Assembly: GCA_023128875.1 (NCBI GenBank)
Contig: JAGMDB010000026.1
Coordinates: forward strand, 1-15,057
Direction: 5' to 3'
Source: Dehalococcoidia bacterium
GTDB lineage: Bacteria > Chloroflexota > Dehalococcoidia > GIF9 > AB-539-J10
Length of the DNA: 15,057 nucleotides
Under the pieces are notes generated by a model. That model saw nothing but the letters and a program-made list of their open reading frames with translations. It did no database searches and was not told the DNA's origin. Position 1 is the stretch's first letter; every line of letters starts with the position of its first letter. Shown here one piece after another: positions 7,304 through 15,051 of this stretch. Both the position numbers and the translations under genes were made by a program.

Positions 7304-7612
7304 ATGAGTAGTCAGAAGGTTCGTGTTAAGATCAAAGGTTTTGATCATAGATTAGTTGATCAAGCGACAATGCAAATAGTAGAGGCAGTGGAACGTACTG
7401 GAGCTACAATTGTTGGCCCTGTACCCTTGCCCACACATATAGAGAAATTTTGTGTCATTCGCTCTCCAAATATTGATAAAGATTCGAGGGAGCAATTTGA
7501 AATTCGCACTCATAAGCGACTCATTGATATTTTACAACCAACTTCTAAAACTATAGATGCTTTGACTCAAATTAATCTGGCTTCCGGGGTGGAAATAGAT
7601 ATTAGGCTATAA
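7304..7612 (+). CDS. rpsJ: 30S ribosomal protein uS10
   Basis: uS10 is a 30S head protein and also the NusE partner of NusB in transcription antitermination. The 102 residues carry the core pattern [10 protein letters not shown], a [20 protein letters not shown] loop and the very conserved [18 protein letters not shown], ending in SGVEIDIRL. The ATG follows the fusA TAG with no gap, and AAGG lies a few bases upstream inside fusA, so reinitiation after EF-G is likely. It joins the str-type genes (rpsL, rpsG, fusA) to the S10-type cluster. Confidence 0.97.
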   Translation: MSSQKVRVKIKGFDHRLVDQATMQIVEAVERTGATIVGPVPLPTHIEKFCVIRSPNIDKDSREQFEIRTHKRLIDILQPTSKTIDALTQINLASGVEIDIRL

Positions 7613-7619
7613 TGGAGCT

Positions 7620-8237
7620 ATGTTTACAGGTATTATCGGCAGGAAGATAGGCATGACCCGAGTTTTCCTAGAAGGTGGGGAGATGGTAGGGATAACCGCT
7701 ATCGAAGCAGGCCCATGTTTTGTTACCCAAGTAAAGGACCGGGCTAAAGATGGTTATAGTGCTGTCCAGCTAGGTTTTGGGAGAGCTAGGCATCTCAATG
7801 CCCCACAAAAGGGACATCTTAAAGACTTAGACGAAGTCCGGTATCTCCATGAATTCAAAATTGAAGACGTAAGTTCAGTCAAGCGTGGTGATAAAGTGGA
7901 TGTTAGCTTCTTAAACTCTGGCGACTTTGTGAATATAAGTGGCTTGTCCAAAGGCAGGGGTTTTGCTGGTGTGGTGAAACGCCATCATTTTGCCGGGGGG
8001 CCTAAAACTCACGGGCAATCTGACCGCCATCGTGCTCCTGGTTCAATTGGGGCCAGTTCATCTCCGGGTCGGGTGTTTAAGGGAATGCGCATGGCAGGAC
8101 ATATGGGGAGTAAGAAAACCACTGTACGCAACCTCAAGGTGGTTAGGATTGATACAAATTGTGATTTGCTCGTTGTTAAAGGGGCAGTGCCAGGAGCCAG
8201 GAGAGGGTTACTAATTGTTGAAAAGGTGAGGAGGTAG
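7620..8237 (+). CDS. rplC: 50S ribosomal protein uL3
   Basis: uL3 is an early assembly protein whose extension reaches toward the peptidyl-transferase centre. The 205 residues begin MFTGIIGRKIGMTRVF and contain VSGLSKGRGFAGVVKRHHF-type family sequence (here NISGLSKGRGFAG), GGPKTHGQSDRHRAPGSIG and MAGHMG near the C terminus. The Gln that is methylated in E. coli uL3 (GSIGQNQTPG) is replaced by alanine/serine (GSIGASSSPG), as in many other phyla. The ATG lies seven bases after rpsJ, with GGAG unusually close to it (two bases). Confidence 0.97.
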   Translation: MFTGIIGRKIGMTRVFLEGGEMVGITAIEAGPCFVTQVKDRAKDGYSAVQLGFGRARHLNAPQKGHLKDLDEVRYLHEFKIEDVSSVKRGDKVDVSFLNSGDFVNISGLSKGRGFAGVVKRHHFAGGPKTHGQSDRHRAPGSIGASSSPGRVFKGMRMAGHMGSKKTTVRNLKVVRIDTNCDLLVVKGAVPGARRGLLIVEKVRR

Positions 8238-8240
8238 ACA

Positions 8241-8888
8241 GTGCAAATTCCTGTGTATAGTCTAACGGGTGAAGTTGTTGGCCAAGTGGAGCTTAATGAG
8301 AAAATCTTTGGAGTTCCTTTTAATGAGGCTGTGGTACATCAGACAATGGTAATGCAGTTAGCTAATAGACGTCAAGGAACTGCATCAACTAAGACAAGAA
8401 GTGAGGTTAGCGGTAGTACAAGGAAACTCTATTCCCAGAAGCATACGGGAAGGGCAAGAAGAGGCAATATAAAATCACCGCTTCTCAGAGGAGGCGGAGT
8501 GGCTTTTGGGCCTAAACCACGCTTATATCGTCAATCTATGCCCAGAAAGATGAGACGTTTAGCTCTGAAGTGTGTTCTTTCCTCTAAAGTCAGGGAGGGG
8601 AATCTGAAGGCAGTAGAAAAATTCGCCGTTGAGGAGCCGAGGACGAAGAATATGATTGACATTCTAGCGGCACTTGATATTGGTCCTACGGCTTTGCTTG
8701 TTAGCGAACATTGCAATCTTAATGTGGTTAAGTCAGCTCGCGACCTAGCCAATATTAAAGTCCTACCTTCAGCTTTGATTAATGTACTGGACTTACTTTC
8801 TTACAAAATGCTAATCATTTCTGTTCCCGCTCTATATAATGTAGAAAGAATCTGGGGCTTAGGAGTAATTAGAAGTGCATCTCTATGA
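8241..8888 (+). CDS. rplD: 50S ribosomal protein uL4
   Basis: uL4 binds 23S rRNA and its long loop lines the exit tunnel. In E. coli it also represses the S10 operon; whether it does so here cannot be told. The 215 residues include the tunnel loop at roughly 50-85, with QKHTGRARRG where many bacteria have QKGTGRAR, and then SPLLRGGGVAFGPKPR. The GTG start at 8241 has GGAGG six bases upstream, overlapping the end of rplC. The 3' end overlaps rplW by 14 bases. The protein is slightly longer than the usual 200-210 residues because of a short C-terminal tail. Confidence 0.95.
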   Translation: MQIPVYSLTGEVVGQVELNEKIFGVPFNEAVVHQTMVMQLANRRQGTASTKTRSEVSGSTRKLYSQKHTGRARRGNIKSPLLRGGGVAFGPKPRLYRQSMPRKMRRLALKCVLSSKVREGNLKAVEKFAVEEPRTKNMIDILAALDIGPTALLVSEHCNLNVVKSARDLANIKVLPSALINVLDLLSYKMLIISVPALYNVERIWGLGVIRSASL

Positions 8889-9159
8889 TGTGTTGCGGCG
8901 CCCTTTAGTCACAGAGAAAGCTACCTTGCTCAAAGAAGGGGATAAATATGTCTTTGAGGTGGCTAAGAAAGCTACCAAACCTCAGATTAAGGAAGCGGTG
9001 GAAAAAACTTTCAAAGTGAAGGTAGTCAAGGTTAATGTAATAGTTGCTCCAGGGAAGACGAAACGAATGGGTGGGCGAGAGGTAACAAGCCCGTCCTGGA
9101 AGAAGGCCATAGTTGGCTTGCAACCTGGATACAAAATCACTCTCTTTGAAGGTGTCTAA
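8875..9159 (+). CDS. rplW: 50S ribosomal protein uL23
   Basis: uL23 sits at the tunnel exit and is the docking site for trigger factor and SRP. The 94-residue product starts MHLYDVLRRPLVTEKAT, has the KYVFEVAKKATKPQIKEAVE core and the GKTKRMGGR loop, and ends with GYKITLFEGV. The start is GTG at 8875, inside the end of rplD, with AGGAG nine bases upstream. It is followed by a 30-nt gap and then the small bS22-like ORF rather than directly by rplB. Confidence 0.96.
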   Translation: MHLYDVLRRPLVTEKATLLKEGDKYVFEVAKKATKPQIKEAVEKTFKVKVVKVNVIVAPGKTKRMGGREVTSPSWKKAIVGLQPGYKITLFEGV

Positions 9160-9189
9160 TTTGTCATTGATTACTATAGAGGTGGAATT

Positions 9190-9285
9190 TTGGGCTCAGT
9201 AGTTAAATGGAGAAAGAAAATGATGTCGAAGCATCGTCATAAGAAGCTGCTTAAGAAGACTCGTTGGCAAAGGAAGCATCCATAA
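9190..9285 (+). CDS. bS22-like small ribosomal protein (AURKAIP1/COX24 domain)
   Basis: A 31-codon ORF starts at TTG 9190 and ends at TAA 9283-9285, filling most of the gap between rplW and rplB. AGAGGTGG at 9178-9185 lies four bases before the TTG, a strong ribosome binding site. The peptide begins [10 protein letters not shown] and continues with [17 protein letters not shown], with about half of its residues Lys, Arg or His. As I recall the mycobacterial bS22 sequence (about 33 residues, starting MGSVIKKRRKRM, with a KHRKLL...TRVQRR core), more than half the positions agree without gaps. That protein and mitochondrial mS38 share the AURKAIP1/COX24 domain and bind the small subunit near the decoding region. 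Two bases separate the stop from the rplB ATG. An internal ATG at 9220 would lose the conserved MGSV start. The family call rests on memory. Confidence 0.82.
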   Translation: MGSVVKWRKKMMSKHRHKKLLKKTRWQRKHP

Positions 9286-9287
9286 CA

Positions 9288-10112
9288 ATGGCATTAAAGA
9301 CTTATAAACCGACTTCTCCAGGTAGGAGAGGCAAAGTTGCAGTGAATTTTGAGGAGCTAAGCAAGACGGCTCCTGAGAAATCCTTGCTTATTCCGTTGAA
9401 AAGGAAAGCAGGGCGTAATAACCGCGGCGTAATAACAGTACGTCATCGAGGTGGAGGAAGTAAACGCAAACTTCGTATTATCGATTTTAGCAGGGATAAG
9501 TTCGGTATCCCTGGTAAGGTAGCCACTATTGAATATGACCCTAACAGGTCAGCTCGGATTGCCTTAATTTACTATGTTGACGGTGAAAAACGTTATATTC
9601 TTGCCCCTTTGGGTCTTGAGGTAGGTGATGCTATAATAGCGGGCGATGAGGTTGAGATAAAACCAGGGAATGCTCTACCATTAGATTCAATCCCTGTGGG
9701 TACGTTAGTTCACAATATTGAATTTACTCCTGGTAAACGTGGTCAGCTTGTTCGTAGTGCTGGTGGAGCTGCTCAGGTTATGAGCAAAGAAAGCGGGTAT
9801 GTTGTGCTCCGCTTGCCCTCAGGTGAATTACGAAAATTCCACCATAAATGTCGGGCTAGCATTGGGCAGATAGGTAATGTTGACCACGAAAATATAAGAT
9901 TTGGCAAAGCCGGATGTAGAAGATGGTTAGGCATACGTCCTTCAGTTCGAGGGTCTGCTATGACCCCTCGAGATCATCCTCATGGGGGTGGTGAAGGCAG
10001 GGCCCCGATAGGGTTGAAACACCCTAAAACGCCTTGGGGAAAGCCAGCTCTGGGCTACAAAACACGGCGTCGCAAGGGATCTGACAAAATGATTGTTAGG
10101 CGGAGGAAATAA
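9288..10112 (+). CDS. rplB: 50S ribosomal protein uL2
   Basis: uL2 is needed for subunit association and the peptidyl-transferase centre. The 274-residue product starts [15 protein letters not shown], contains [12 protein letters not shown] near 52-63 and the hallmark HPHGGGEG at 230-237, and ends with [18 protein letters not shown] longer frame opens at TTG 9264, but the ATG at 9288 fits the family start. Its nearest ribosome binding site, AAGGAAG at 9270-9276, is 11 bases away and lies inside the upstream small ORF. Translation of rplB is therefore probably coupled to that ORF, whose TAA ends two bases earlier. Confidence 0.97.
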   Translation: MALKTYKPTSPGRRGKVAVNFEELSKTAPEKSLLIPLKRKAGRNNRGVITVRHRGGGSKRKLRIIDFSRDKFGIPGKVATIEYDPNRSARIALIYYVDGEKRYILAPLGLEVGDAIIAGDEVEIKPGNALPLDSIPVGTLVHNIEFTPGKRGQLVRSAGGAAQVMSKESGYVVLRLPSGELRKFHHKCRASIGQIGNVDHENIRFGKAGCRRWLGIRPSVRGSAMTPRDHPHGGGEGRAPIGLKHPKTPWGKPALGYKTRRRKGSDKMIVRRRK

Positions 10113-10113
10113 A

Positions 10114-10401
10114 GTGTCACGATCGCGCAAGAAAGGCCCGTATTGTGATGCTAAGTTGCTCAAGAAGATAGAGGCACTCAACAATTCAGGGGAAAAAACA
10201 GTGATAAAGACCTGGTCTCGCGCCTCTACTATTTTGCCACAGATGATAGGACATACTATCGCTGTGCATAATGGCAGGAAGCATATCCCTATTTTCATTA
10301 CCGAGAATATGGTGGGATATAAGTTGGCCGAATTTGCCCCCACCCGGATATTTAGAGGGCATATCACTAAAGCTAAGGTAACTATGCAAGCGAGGACATA
10401 A
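10114..10401 (+). CDS. rpsS: 30S ribosomal protein uS19
   Basis: uS19 lies in the 30S head beside uS13 and contacts the A-site finger. The 95 residues start [19 protein letters not shown], include [20 protein letters not shown] and [20 protein letters not shown], and end with FRGHITKAK. The start is GTG at 10114, one base after the rplB stop, with GGAGG seven bases upstream inside rplB. A longer in-frame reading from 10093 overlaps rplB and lacks the family N terminus. Confidence 0.96.
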   Translation: MSRSRKKGPYCDAKLLKKIEALNNSGEKTVIKTWSRASTILPQMIGHTIAVHNGRKHIPIFITENMVGYKLAEFAPTRIFRGHITKAKVTMQART

Positions 10402-10407
10402 GTCACA

Positions 10408-10740
10408 GTGAGAGTGAAAGCTGTAGCTAAGGATGTTGGTATCTCACCTCGGAAAATCCGCTTGGTGATAGATATGGTTAGAGGTAAAAAAGTTGATGAC
10501 GCTTTAACTGTGTTGAACTTTTTGACTACTCCATCAGCTAAAGCTGTAGCTAAAGTAATTAAATCAGCATCTGCCAATGCTGAGAACAATCTTGAAATGT
10601 CATCTGCTGACCTTAGAATTGCAGCTATCTTCGCTGATCAAGGACGCACCCTAAAGAGGTTTCGCCCTAAATCTAGAGGGCGGGTGAGCCCTATCTTGAA
10701 GAGATCCAGCCATATTACAGTTCTTGTTGAGGAGGAATAA
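10408..10740 (+). CDS. rplV: 50S ribosomal protein uL22
   Basis: uL22 binds all domains of 23S rRNA, and its beta-hairpin lines the exit tunnel. The 110 residues show AVAKDVGISPRKIRLVIDMV at the N terminus, the ANAENN segment, and the hairpin region with KRFRPKSRGRVSPILKRSSHITV. The start is GTG at 10408, with only a distant GAGG (12 bases); a second GTG two codons later is possible. It is six bases after rpsS and two bases before rpsC. Confidence 0.95.
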   Translation: MRVKAVAKDVGISPRKIRLVIDMVRGKKVDDALTVLNFLTTPSAKAVAKVIKSASANAENNLEMSSADLRIAAIFADQGRTLKRFRPKSRGRVSPILKRSSHITVLVEEE

Positions 10741-10742
10741 TT

Positions 10743-11414
10743 TTGGGACAAAAAGTGCATCCTTATGGTTTCAGACTGGGTATTACTTGCGATTGGCATG
10801 CTAAGTGGTATGCTGGGAAAAACTATACACGGTTCTTACAGGATGATCTGAAGCTACGCCGAATTGTTGAACGGGAATGCTCTGGCGGAGGCATTGCTCG
10901 ACTAGAAATTGAACGACCAGGGGGGGAGTTATGCTTAACTCTCTACTCTGCCCGCCCTGGCATTTTGATTGGTAAGGGAGGGCAAAAGGTGGAAGCGCTG
11001 AGAGCACAATTGGAAAAGATTAGTGACGAGAGAGTTAGATTGACTATCAGAGAGGTCGAGCGACCTGAACTCGAGGCTTGCTTGGTGGCTCAAAGTATAG
11101 CTGGGCGAATTGTAAATAGGATACCCTTCCGTCGCGCCATGAAGCAAGCTGCCTTTAGAACTATGCAAGCTGGTGCTAAAGGAGTAAAGATAAAATGCGC
11201 TGGAAGGCTTGGTGGGCGTGAAATCGCTAGAACTGAGACTTCTCACCAAGGCCAAATGCCATTGCATACGTTGCGCGCTGATATCAGTTATGGTTTTGTT
11301 GAAGCTCACACTGTTATGGGGTGCATTGGGGTCAAAGTCTGGATTTATAAAGGTAATTTTGCTTCTACGATGAAGGGGGGAAATATTGCATCCGAAACGA
11401 GTGAAGTATCGTAA
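10743..11414 (+). CDS. rpsC: 30S ribosomal protein uS3
   Basis: uS3 forms part of the mRNA entry channel and helicase. The 223-residue product starts [14 protein letters not shown], has a type II KH domain with the GKGG loop at 77-80, and a C-terminal domain containing [12 protein letters not shown] and LRADISYG. The start codon is TTG at 10743, fixed by a perfect GGAGG at 10731-10735 seven bases upstream and by the family N terminus. The 3' end overlaps rplP by 29 bases, in a different frame. Confidence 0.96.
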   Translation: MGQKVHPYGFRLGITCDWHAKWYAGKNYTRFLQDDLKLRRIVERECSGGGIARLEIERPGGELCLTLYSARPGILIGKGGQKVEALRAQLEKISDERVRLTIREVERPELEACLVAQSIAGRIVNRIPFRRAMKQAAFRTMQAGAKGVKIKCAGRLGGREIARTETSHQGQMPLHTLRADISYGFVEAHTVMGCIGVKVWIYKGNFASTMKGGNIASETSEVS

Positions 11415-11799
11415 AGTCCATAGAGGGCGATTGAAGGGGGCAGCTCATAGAGGAAACACTGTTGCCTTTGGCGATTTTGGCTTAAAAGCTCTGGAATCTG
11501 CTTGGGTAACAGAAAACCAAATTGAGGCAGCACGGCGTGTCATGGTGCGATATTTGCGACATGGAGGCCAACTATGGATACGCATTTTTCCAGATAAAGT
11601 TGTGACCAAAAAACCAGCGGAAACGAGGATGGGTAGTGGCAAAGGCGCTCCGGATCATTGGGTGGCTGTAGTCAAGCGGGGAAGAATCATATTTGAACTA
11701 GGTGATGTAAGTGAAGTTATGGCCCGAGAGGCAGTGCGCCTTGCTTGTTATAAACTTCCTATTGCTGGTAGCTTTGCAGTAAAAGAGGATAAGGGTTGA
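11386..11799 (+). CDS. rplP: 50S ribosomal protein uL16
   Basis: uL16 binds near the A site and 5S rRNA and is a late assembly protein. The 137 residues start [20 protein letters not shown], include [19 protein letters not shown] and end in a short lysine-rich tail. The start is TTG at 11386, inside rpsC, with AAGGGGGG five bases upstream. No ATG is available before codon 49, and the N-terminal PKRVKYR pattern is diagnostic, so the TTG start is well supported. It overlaps rpmC by four bases (TTGA). Confidence 0.95.
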   Translation: MHPKRVKYRKVHRGRLKGAAHRGNTVAFGDFGLKALESAWVTENQIEAARRVMVRYLRHGGQLWIRIFPDKVVTKKPAETRMGSGKGAPDHWVAVVKRGRIIFELGDVSEVMAREAVRLACYKLPIAGSFAVKEDKG

Positions 11800-11993
11800 A
11801 AACTGAACAAATTCGTGCCTTCAGCGATGAGGAATTATTCAAAAAATTAGAAGAGGCTCATGAGGAACTTTCTAATCTCCGTTTTCGCTTGGCGACTCGG
11901 CAATTAGTTAATCACCGTGAGATTCCCAGAGCTAAGAAAGAAATTGCTAGAATGGAGACCATCCTGAGGGAAAGAGAGCTTGGCATGAGATGA
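11796..11993 (+). CDS. rpmC: 50S ribosomal protein uL29
   Basis: uL29 is a small two-helix protein next to uL23 at the tunnel exit. The 65 residues start [20 protein letters not shown] and contain the [21 protein letters not shown] core and an [18 protein letters not shown] helix. The start is TTG at 11796, overlapping the rplP stop as TTGA, with GAGG seven bases upstream. It overlaps rpsQ as ATGA. Confidence 0.94.
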   Translation: MKTEQIRAFSDEELFKKLEEAHEELSNLRFRLATRQLVNHREIPRAKKEIARMETILRERELGMR

Positions 11994-12283
11994 ACTATAT
12001 AGGAAATAGAAAGGTAAGAACTGGGCAGGTGGTGAGTGACAAGATGGACAAAACCGTGGTGGTAGCAGTAGAAGTCTTAAGGCGTCATCCACTTTATAAG
12101 AAAACTGTTAAAGGCACCAAGAAATATAAAGTTTGTGATGAAGGCAATGTCTGTAGAGTTGGAGATAGGGTAAAGATTGTGGAGACACGTCCTTTATCTA
12201 AGGAAAAGAGGTGGCGAATAACAGAGATAATATCTAGAAGAGAATCAACTGAAGCAGAATCAGTGGAGATAGGGAAAAAATGA
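11990..12283 (+). CDS. rpsQ: 30S ribosomal protein uS17
   Basis: uS17 is a primary 16S rRNA-binding protein of the 30S body. The 97 residues carry [37 protein letters not shown] and the [20 protein letters not shown] segment of the OB-fold family. A glutamate-rich tail of about 20 residues follows, longer than in E. coli. It starts with ATG in an ATGA overlap with rpmC and ends in another ATGA overlap with rplN, so translation is closely coupled. Confidence 0.96.
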   Translation: MNYIGNRKVRTGQVVSDKMDKTVVVAVEVLRRHPLYKKTVKGTKKYKVCDEGNVCRVGDRVKIVETRPLSKEKRWRITEIISRRESTEAESVEIGKK

Positions 12284-12648
12284 TTCAGGCTTATACCAGA
12301 CTCAAGATAGCTGATAATACCGGAGCTAAGGAAATTATGTGCATTAACGTGCCTGGCGGAACTAGGAGAAGGTATGCGTACGTTGGTGATGTTATTGTGG
12401 CTACAGTGAAACGAGCTGTGCCGCATGGGATGGTGAAGAAAGGTGAGGTGGTGCGAGCTGTAATTGCACGTGTAGCTAAGCCTTATCGCCGCCCCGATGG
12501 TTCCTATATCAGGTTTGATGAAAATGCTGCGGTTATCTTGAGTGATAAAAATAATCCTAGAGGGAGCCGTATTTTAGGGCCTGTGGCCAGAGAGCTTAGA
12601 GATAAGAATTTTGCTAAGGTGATATCCTTAGCCCCAGAGGTTCTTTGA
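12280..12648 (+). CDS. rplN: 50S ribosomal protein uL14
   Basis: uL14 lies at the subunit interface and forms bridges with 16S rRNA. It is 122 residues, the standard length, starting [19 protein letters not shown], with [20 protein letters not shown] and the [20 protein letters not shown] region near the C terminus. The ATG overlaps the rpsQ stop by four bases, with AGGG five bases upstream. This gene corresponds to the first gene of the E. coli spc operon; here no break or promoter separates it from the S10-type genes. Confidence 0.97.
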   Translation: MIQAYTRLKIADNTGAKEIMCINVPGGTRRRYAYVGDVIVATVKRAVPHGMVKKGEVVRAVIARVAKPYRRPDGSYIRFDENAAVILSDKNNPRGSRILGPVARELRDKNFAKVISLAPEVL

Positions 12649-12962
12649 TGATGAAGATCAGAAAAAACGATACTGTTGTTAGCATAGCTGGGAAGGATAA
12701 GGGGAAAAAAGGGAGAGTGCGTCGTGTTCTTCCAAAAGAAGATAAAGTAATGGTGGAAGGGCTCAATATGATTAAGCGCCATTCGCGAACCCGCGGTAGA
12801 GCTCGACAAAGTGGCATAATTCAGCTTGAAGCCCCACTTCATGTATCTAATGTAGTGCTAGTGTGCAATAAATGCAGTAAGCCTACACGGGTCGGGTTTC
12901 GTTCTCTTGACGATGGACGGAAGGTGCGGATTTGCCACTCTTGCGGCGAGGTGATTGACTAA
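12648..12962 (+). CDS. rplX: 50S ribosomal protein uL24, zinc-ribbon form
   Basis: uL24 starts 50S assembly and sits near the tunnel exit. The 104 residues have the KOW core [20 protein letters not shown] and a C-terminal region with C73-x2-C76 and C96-x2-C99. This is the four-cysteine form that probably binds zinc; E. coli lacks these cysteines. Possible starts are TTG 12645 and ATG 12648 or 12651. I chose ATG 12648 because AGAGG lies seven bases upstream and its A is the last base of the rplN TGA. Confidence 0.94.
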   Translation: MMKIRKNDTVVSIAGKDKGKKGRVRRVLPKEDKVMVEGLNMIKRHSRTRGRARQSGIIQLEAPLHVSNVVLVCNKCSKPTRVGFRSLDDGRKVRICHSCGEVID

Positions 12963-12973
12963 GTAAACTAAGC

Positions 12974-13519
12974 ATGGCATCTATGTTAAAAGAGAGATAC
13001 TTGGCAGAAGTAGTTCCTCAGCTCAAGTCTAGACTTGGCTACGATAATGTAATGCAACTGCCCAAGCTGGAAAAGATTGTTCTTAGCATTGGCTTAGGCG
13101 AAGCAATACAAAACCCTAAAGCTATCGAAGCGGCAGAGAAAGATTTGACTATGATCTGTGGGCAGCATGCCGTAATCACACGTGCGAAAAAATCTATCGC
13201 TTCCTTTAAAGTAAGAACTGGTATGCCTATCGGGATAATGGTGACACTACGAGGCAAACGGATGTATGATTTTTTTGACAAACTGGTTAATGTTGTCTTG
13301 CCCCGTTTCCGTGACTTCCGTGGGGTATCCACGGATTCTTTTGATGGTCAAGGTAATTACAATTTAGGCATAACGGAGCAGATAGTATTTGCTGAGATTG
13401 ACTATGCTAAGGTAGATAAAATTCGTGGCCTCCAAGTCACTATAGTCACTACGGCTGATAATGATGATGAAGCTAGAAGTTTGCTGGGACTCATGGGTAT
13501 GCCCTTTAGGAGAGATTGA
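12974..13519 (+). CDS. rplE: 50S ribosomal protein uL5
   Basis: uL5 anchors 5S rRNA in the central protuberance and bridges to uS13. The 181 residues contain [33 protein letters not shown], the [20 protein letters not shown] loop, PRFRDFRGV, and the C-terminal [20 protein letters not shown]. The ATG at 12974 lies 11 bases after rplX without a clear Shine-Dalgarno sequence. A second in-frame ATG at 12983 is possible but would shorten the N terminus. Confidence 0.96.
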   Translation: MASMLKERYLAEVVPQLKSRLGYDNVMQLPKLEKIVLSIGLGEAIQNPKAIEAAEKDLTMICGQHAVITRAKKSIASFKVRTGMPIGIMVTLRGKRMYDFFDKLVNVVLPRFRDFRGVSTDSFDGQGNYNLGITEQIVFAEIDYAKVDKIRGLQVTIVTTADNDDEARSLLGLMGMPFRRD

Positions 13520-13520
13520 G

Positions 13521-13706
13521 ATGGCAAAAGCGTCTAAAATCGCAAAATCAAGGCGACAGCCGAAATATAAAGTGCAGCAGCATAATCGTTGCCAATTGTG
13601 TGGCAGGCCACGCGCCTATATGCGTAAATTTGGTTTATGTCGCATTTGCTTCCGAAAACTCGCTTTAGCTGGCGAAATCCCTGGAGTAAGGAAATCAAGC
13701 TGGTAA
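13521..13706 (+). CDS. rpsN: 30S ribosomal protein uS14, zinc type (Z)
   Basis: This is the short 61-residue zinc form of uS14, found in the 30S head. Cysteines at 24, 27, 40 and 43 form two CxxC knuckles (RCQLCGRP and LCRICFRK), and the tail [11 protein letters not shown] is characteristic of the zinc type. The ATG at 13521 is one base after the rplE stop, with AGGAG eight bases upstream. A longer frame opening at 13461 inside rplE lacks family similarity in its extra part. No long zinc-free paralogue is in the window. Confidence 0.97.
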   Translation: MAKASKIAKSRRQPKYKVQQHNRCQLCGRPRAYMRKFGLCRICFRKLALAGEIPGVRKSSW

Positions 13707-13715
13707 GGAGCTTTA

Positions 13716-14111
13716 ATGGCAGTTACTGATTCAATCGCAGATATGTTGACTCGGATTCGCAATGCCATTATGGCACACCACAGTGATGTGCTGGTGCCGG
13801 CGTCTCGAATAAAGCTTTCCATTGCTAAGACCCTTAAGGAGGAAAATTTTATTAACGGTTATGAAATCCTTAAAGAGAAGCCGCAGGCAATGATAAAAAT
13901 CCAGCTTAAGTATGTTAATAACCAGCCAGCCGTATCAGGTTTAGAGCGGGTAAGTAAGCCTGGCTTGAAGATTTATGTTGGCAGACGTGAAATTCCACGT
14001 GTGTATGGAGGCTTGGGCATTGCTATTTTGTCAACGCCTAAAGGCATTATGACTGGCCAGGGAGCGTGGCGACGTGGCCTTGGCGGTGAGGTCCTGTGCT
14101 ACGTATGGTAA
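13716..14111 (+). CDS. rpsH: 30S ribosomal protein uS8
   Basis: uS8 is a primary binder of the 16S rRNA central domain; in E. coli it also represses the spc operon. The 131 residues begin [17 protein letters not shown] and end with the family signature [20 protein letters not shown] then [10 protein letters not shown]. The ATG has AAGGAG five bases upstream, and that site overlaps the rpsN stop codon. It follows rpsN by nine bases. Confidence 0.97.
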   Translation: MAVTDSIADMLTRIRNAIMAHHSDVLVPASRIKLSIAKTLKEENFINGYEILKEKPQAMIKIQLKYVNNQPAVSGLERVSKPGLKIYVGRREIPRVYGGLGIAILSTPKGIMTGQGAWRRGLGGEVLCYVW

Positions 14112-14130
14112 GTTAACTGAGGAGAAATGA

Positions 14131-14679
14131 ATGTCTAGAATTGGCTTACTTCCTATTTTCGTACCTCAAGGTGTTGGGGTCAAAATAGAAGGAACTAAAG
14201 TAACAGTAAAGGGAGAGAAGGGAGAGCTGCATCGCTCTTTCTTTACAGGTATTTCGGTTGTTTTGAAAGACGGTAAATTGATCGTGGAACGATCTAGCAA
14301 TAGTAGAATGCATCATGCTCTGCACGGTCTTACTCGCAGTCTGCTGGCTAATATGCTTGAAGGAGTGAGCAAAGGTTTTGAGCGAGTTTTGGAAATAAAT
14401 GGTATAGGCTACAAGGTCCAAAAGGCTGGTGATAAGTTGGTGTTCCAGGTTGGATATAGTCATCCTGTGGAATTTCTCCTTCCCACTGACATTAATGCAA
14501 CTATTGAGGGGACAAATCGTATCCGAATCAGTGGTATTGATAAAGAAACTGTTGGGAAAGTGGCAGCTGGAATTCGGGCTATACGCCTTGCTGACCACTA
14601 CAAGGGAAAGGGAATTAAATTTGCTGAAGAGAAGCTGCGTCTTAAACCTGGCAAAGTGGGCAAAGTGTCTAAAGAGTGA
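14131..14679 (+). CDS. rplF: 50S ribosomal protein uL6
   Basis: uL6 lies near the sarcin-ricin loop and the factor-binding site. The 182 residues form the usual two-repeat structure, starting MSRIGLLPIFVPQGVGVKIE. The second half carries LEINGIGYKVQKAG and the C-terminal DHYKGKGIKFAEEKLRLKPGK-type motif. The ATG has GAGGAG about six bases upstream, in a 19-nt gap after rpsH, the longest gap in this part of the operon. Confidence 0.97.
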   Translation: MSRIGLLPIFVPQGVGVKIEGTKVTVKGEKGELHRSFFTGISVVLKDGKLIVERSSNSRMHHALHGLTRSLLANMLEGVSKGFERVLEINGIGYKVQKAGDKLVFQVGYSHPVEFLLPTDINATIEGTNRIRISGIDKETVGKVAAGIRAIRLADHYKGKGIKFAEEKLRLKPGKVGKVSKE

Positions 14680-14685
14680 GATGAT

Positions 14686-15051
14686 ATGGCCAAGACAGAA
14701 CCAAGGTTAATTCGAAGAGTACGGCATAGGCGAGTGAGAAAGAAGATAGCTGGTACAGCTTTGCGGCCCCGATTATGTGTCTTTCGGAGCTTGAATCATT
14801 TCTATGCCCAAATTACCGATGATTGTGTGAGCCAAACCTTAGTTTCAGCAGGCACTCTCAATGCTGAGGTAAGAGGCGATACTAAGCAAATGATGAAAAC
14901 TGAAAAGGCCGAGCATGTAGGTTCATTACTTGCTCGAAGAGCGTTAGATAAGGGAATTCACAAGGTGGTTTTTGATCGTGCTGGTTATAAATATCATGGT
15001 AGAGTTAAGGCTTTTGCTGAAGCTGCCAAGAAAGCTGGACTCTTGTTTTGA
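14686..15051 (+). CDS. rplR: 50S ribosomal protein uL18
   Basis: uL18 binds 5S rRNA and carries it to the 50S subunit. The 121 residues have a basic N terminus ([15 protein letters not shown]), [20 protein letters not shown], and the C-terminal [28 protein letters not shown] signature. The ATG is six bases after the rplF stop with only a weak GTGAG upstream. It ends six bases before the window edge, and its TGA is part of TGAGGTGAT, which probably holds the ribosome binding site of the next gene. Confidence 0.97.
   Translation: MAKTEPRLIRRVRHRRVRKKIAGTALRPRLCVFRSLNHFYAQITDDCVSQTLVSAGTLNAEVRGDTKQMMKTEKAEHVGSLLARRALDKGIHKVVFDRAGYKYHGRVKAFAEAAKKAGLLF

Noticed and set aside
9264-9287. TTG start that would extend uL2 by eight residues
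   Set aside because: It overlaps the end of the small upstream ORF and gives a non-family N terminus; ATG 9288 matches uL2.
9942-10589. Minus-strand open frame of 215 codons across rplB, rpsS and rplV
   Set aside because: It lies wholly opposite three certain ribosomal genes, has no recognisable domain, and runs against the operon; it is a by-product of their codon use.
14146-14598. Minus-strand open frame of 150 codons opposite rplF
   Set aside because: Composition is erratic, there is no family resemblance, and rplF is certain on the other strand.
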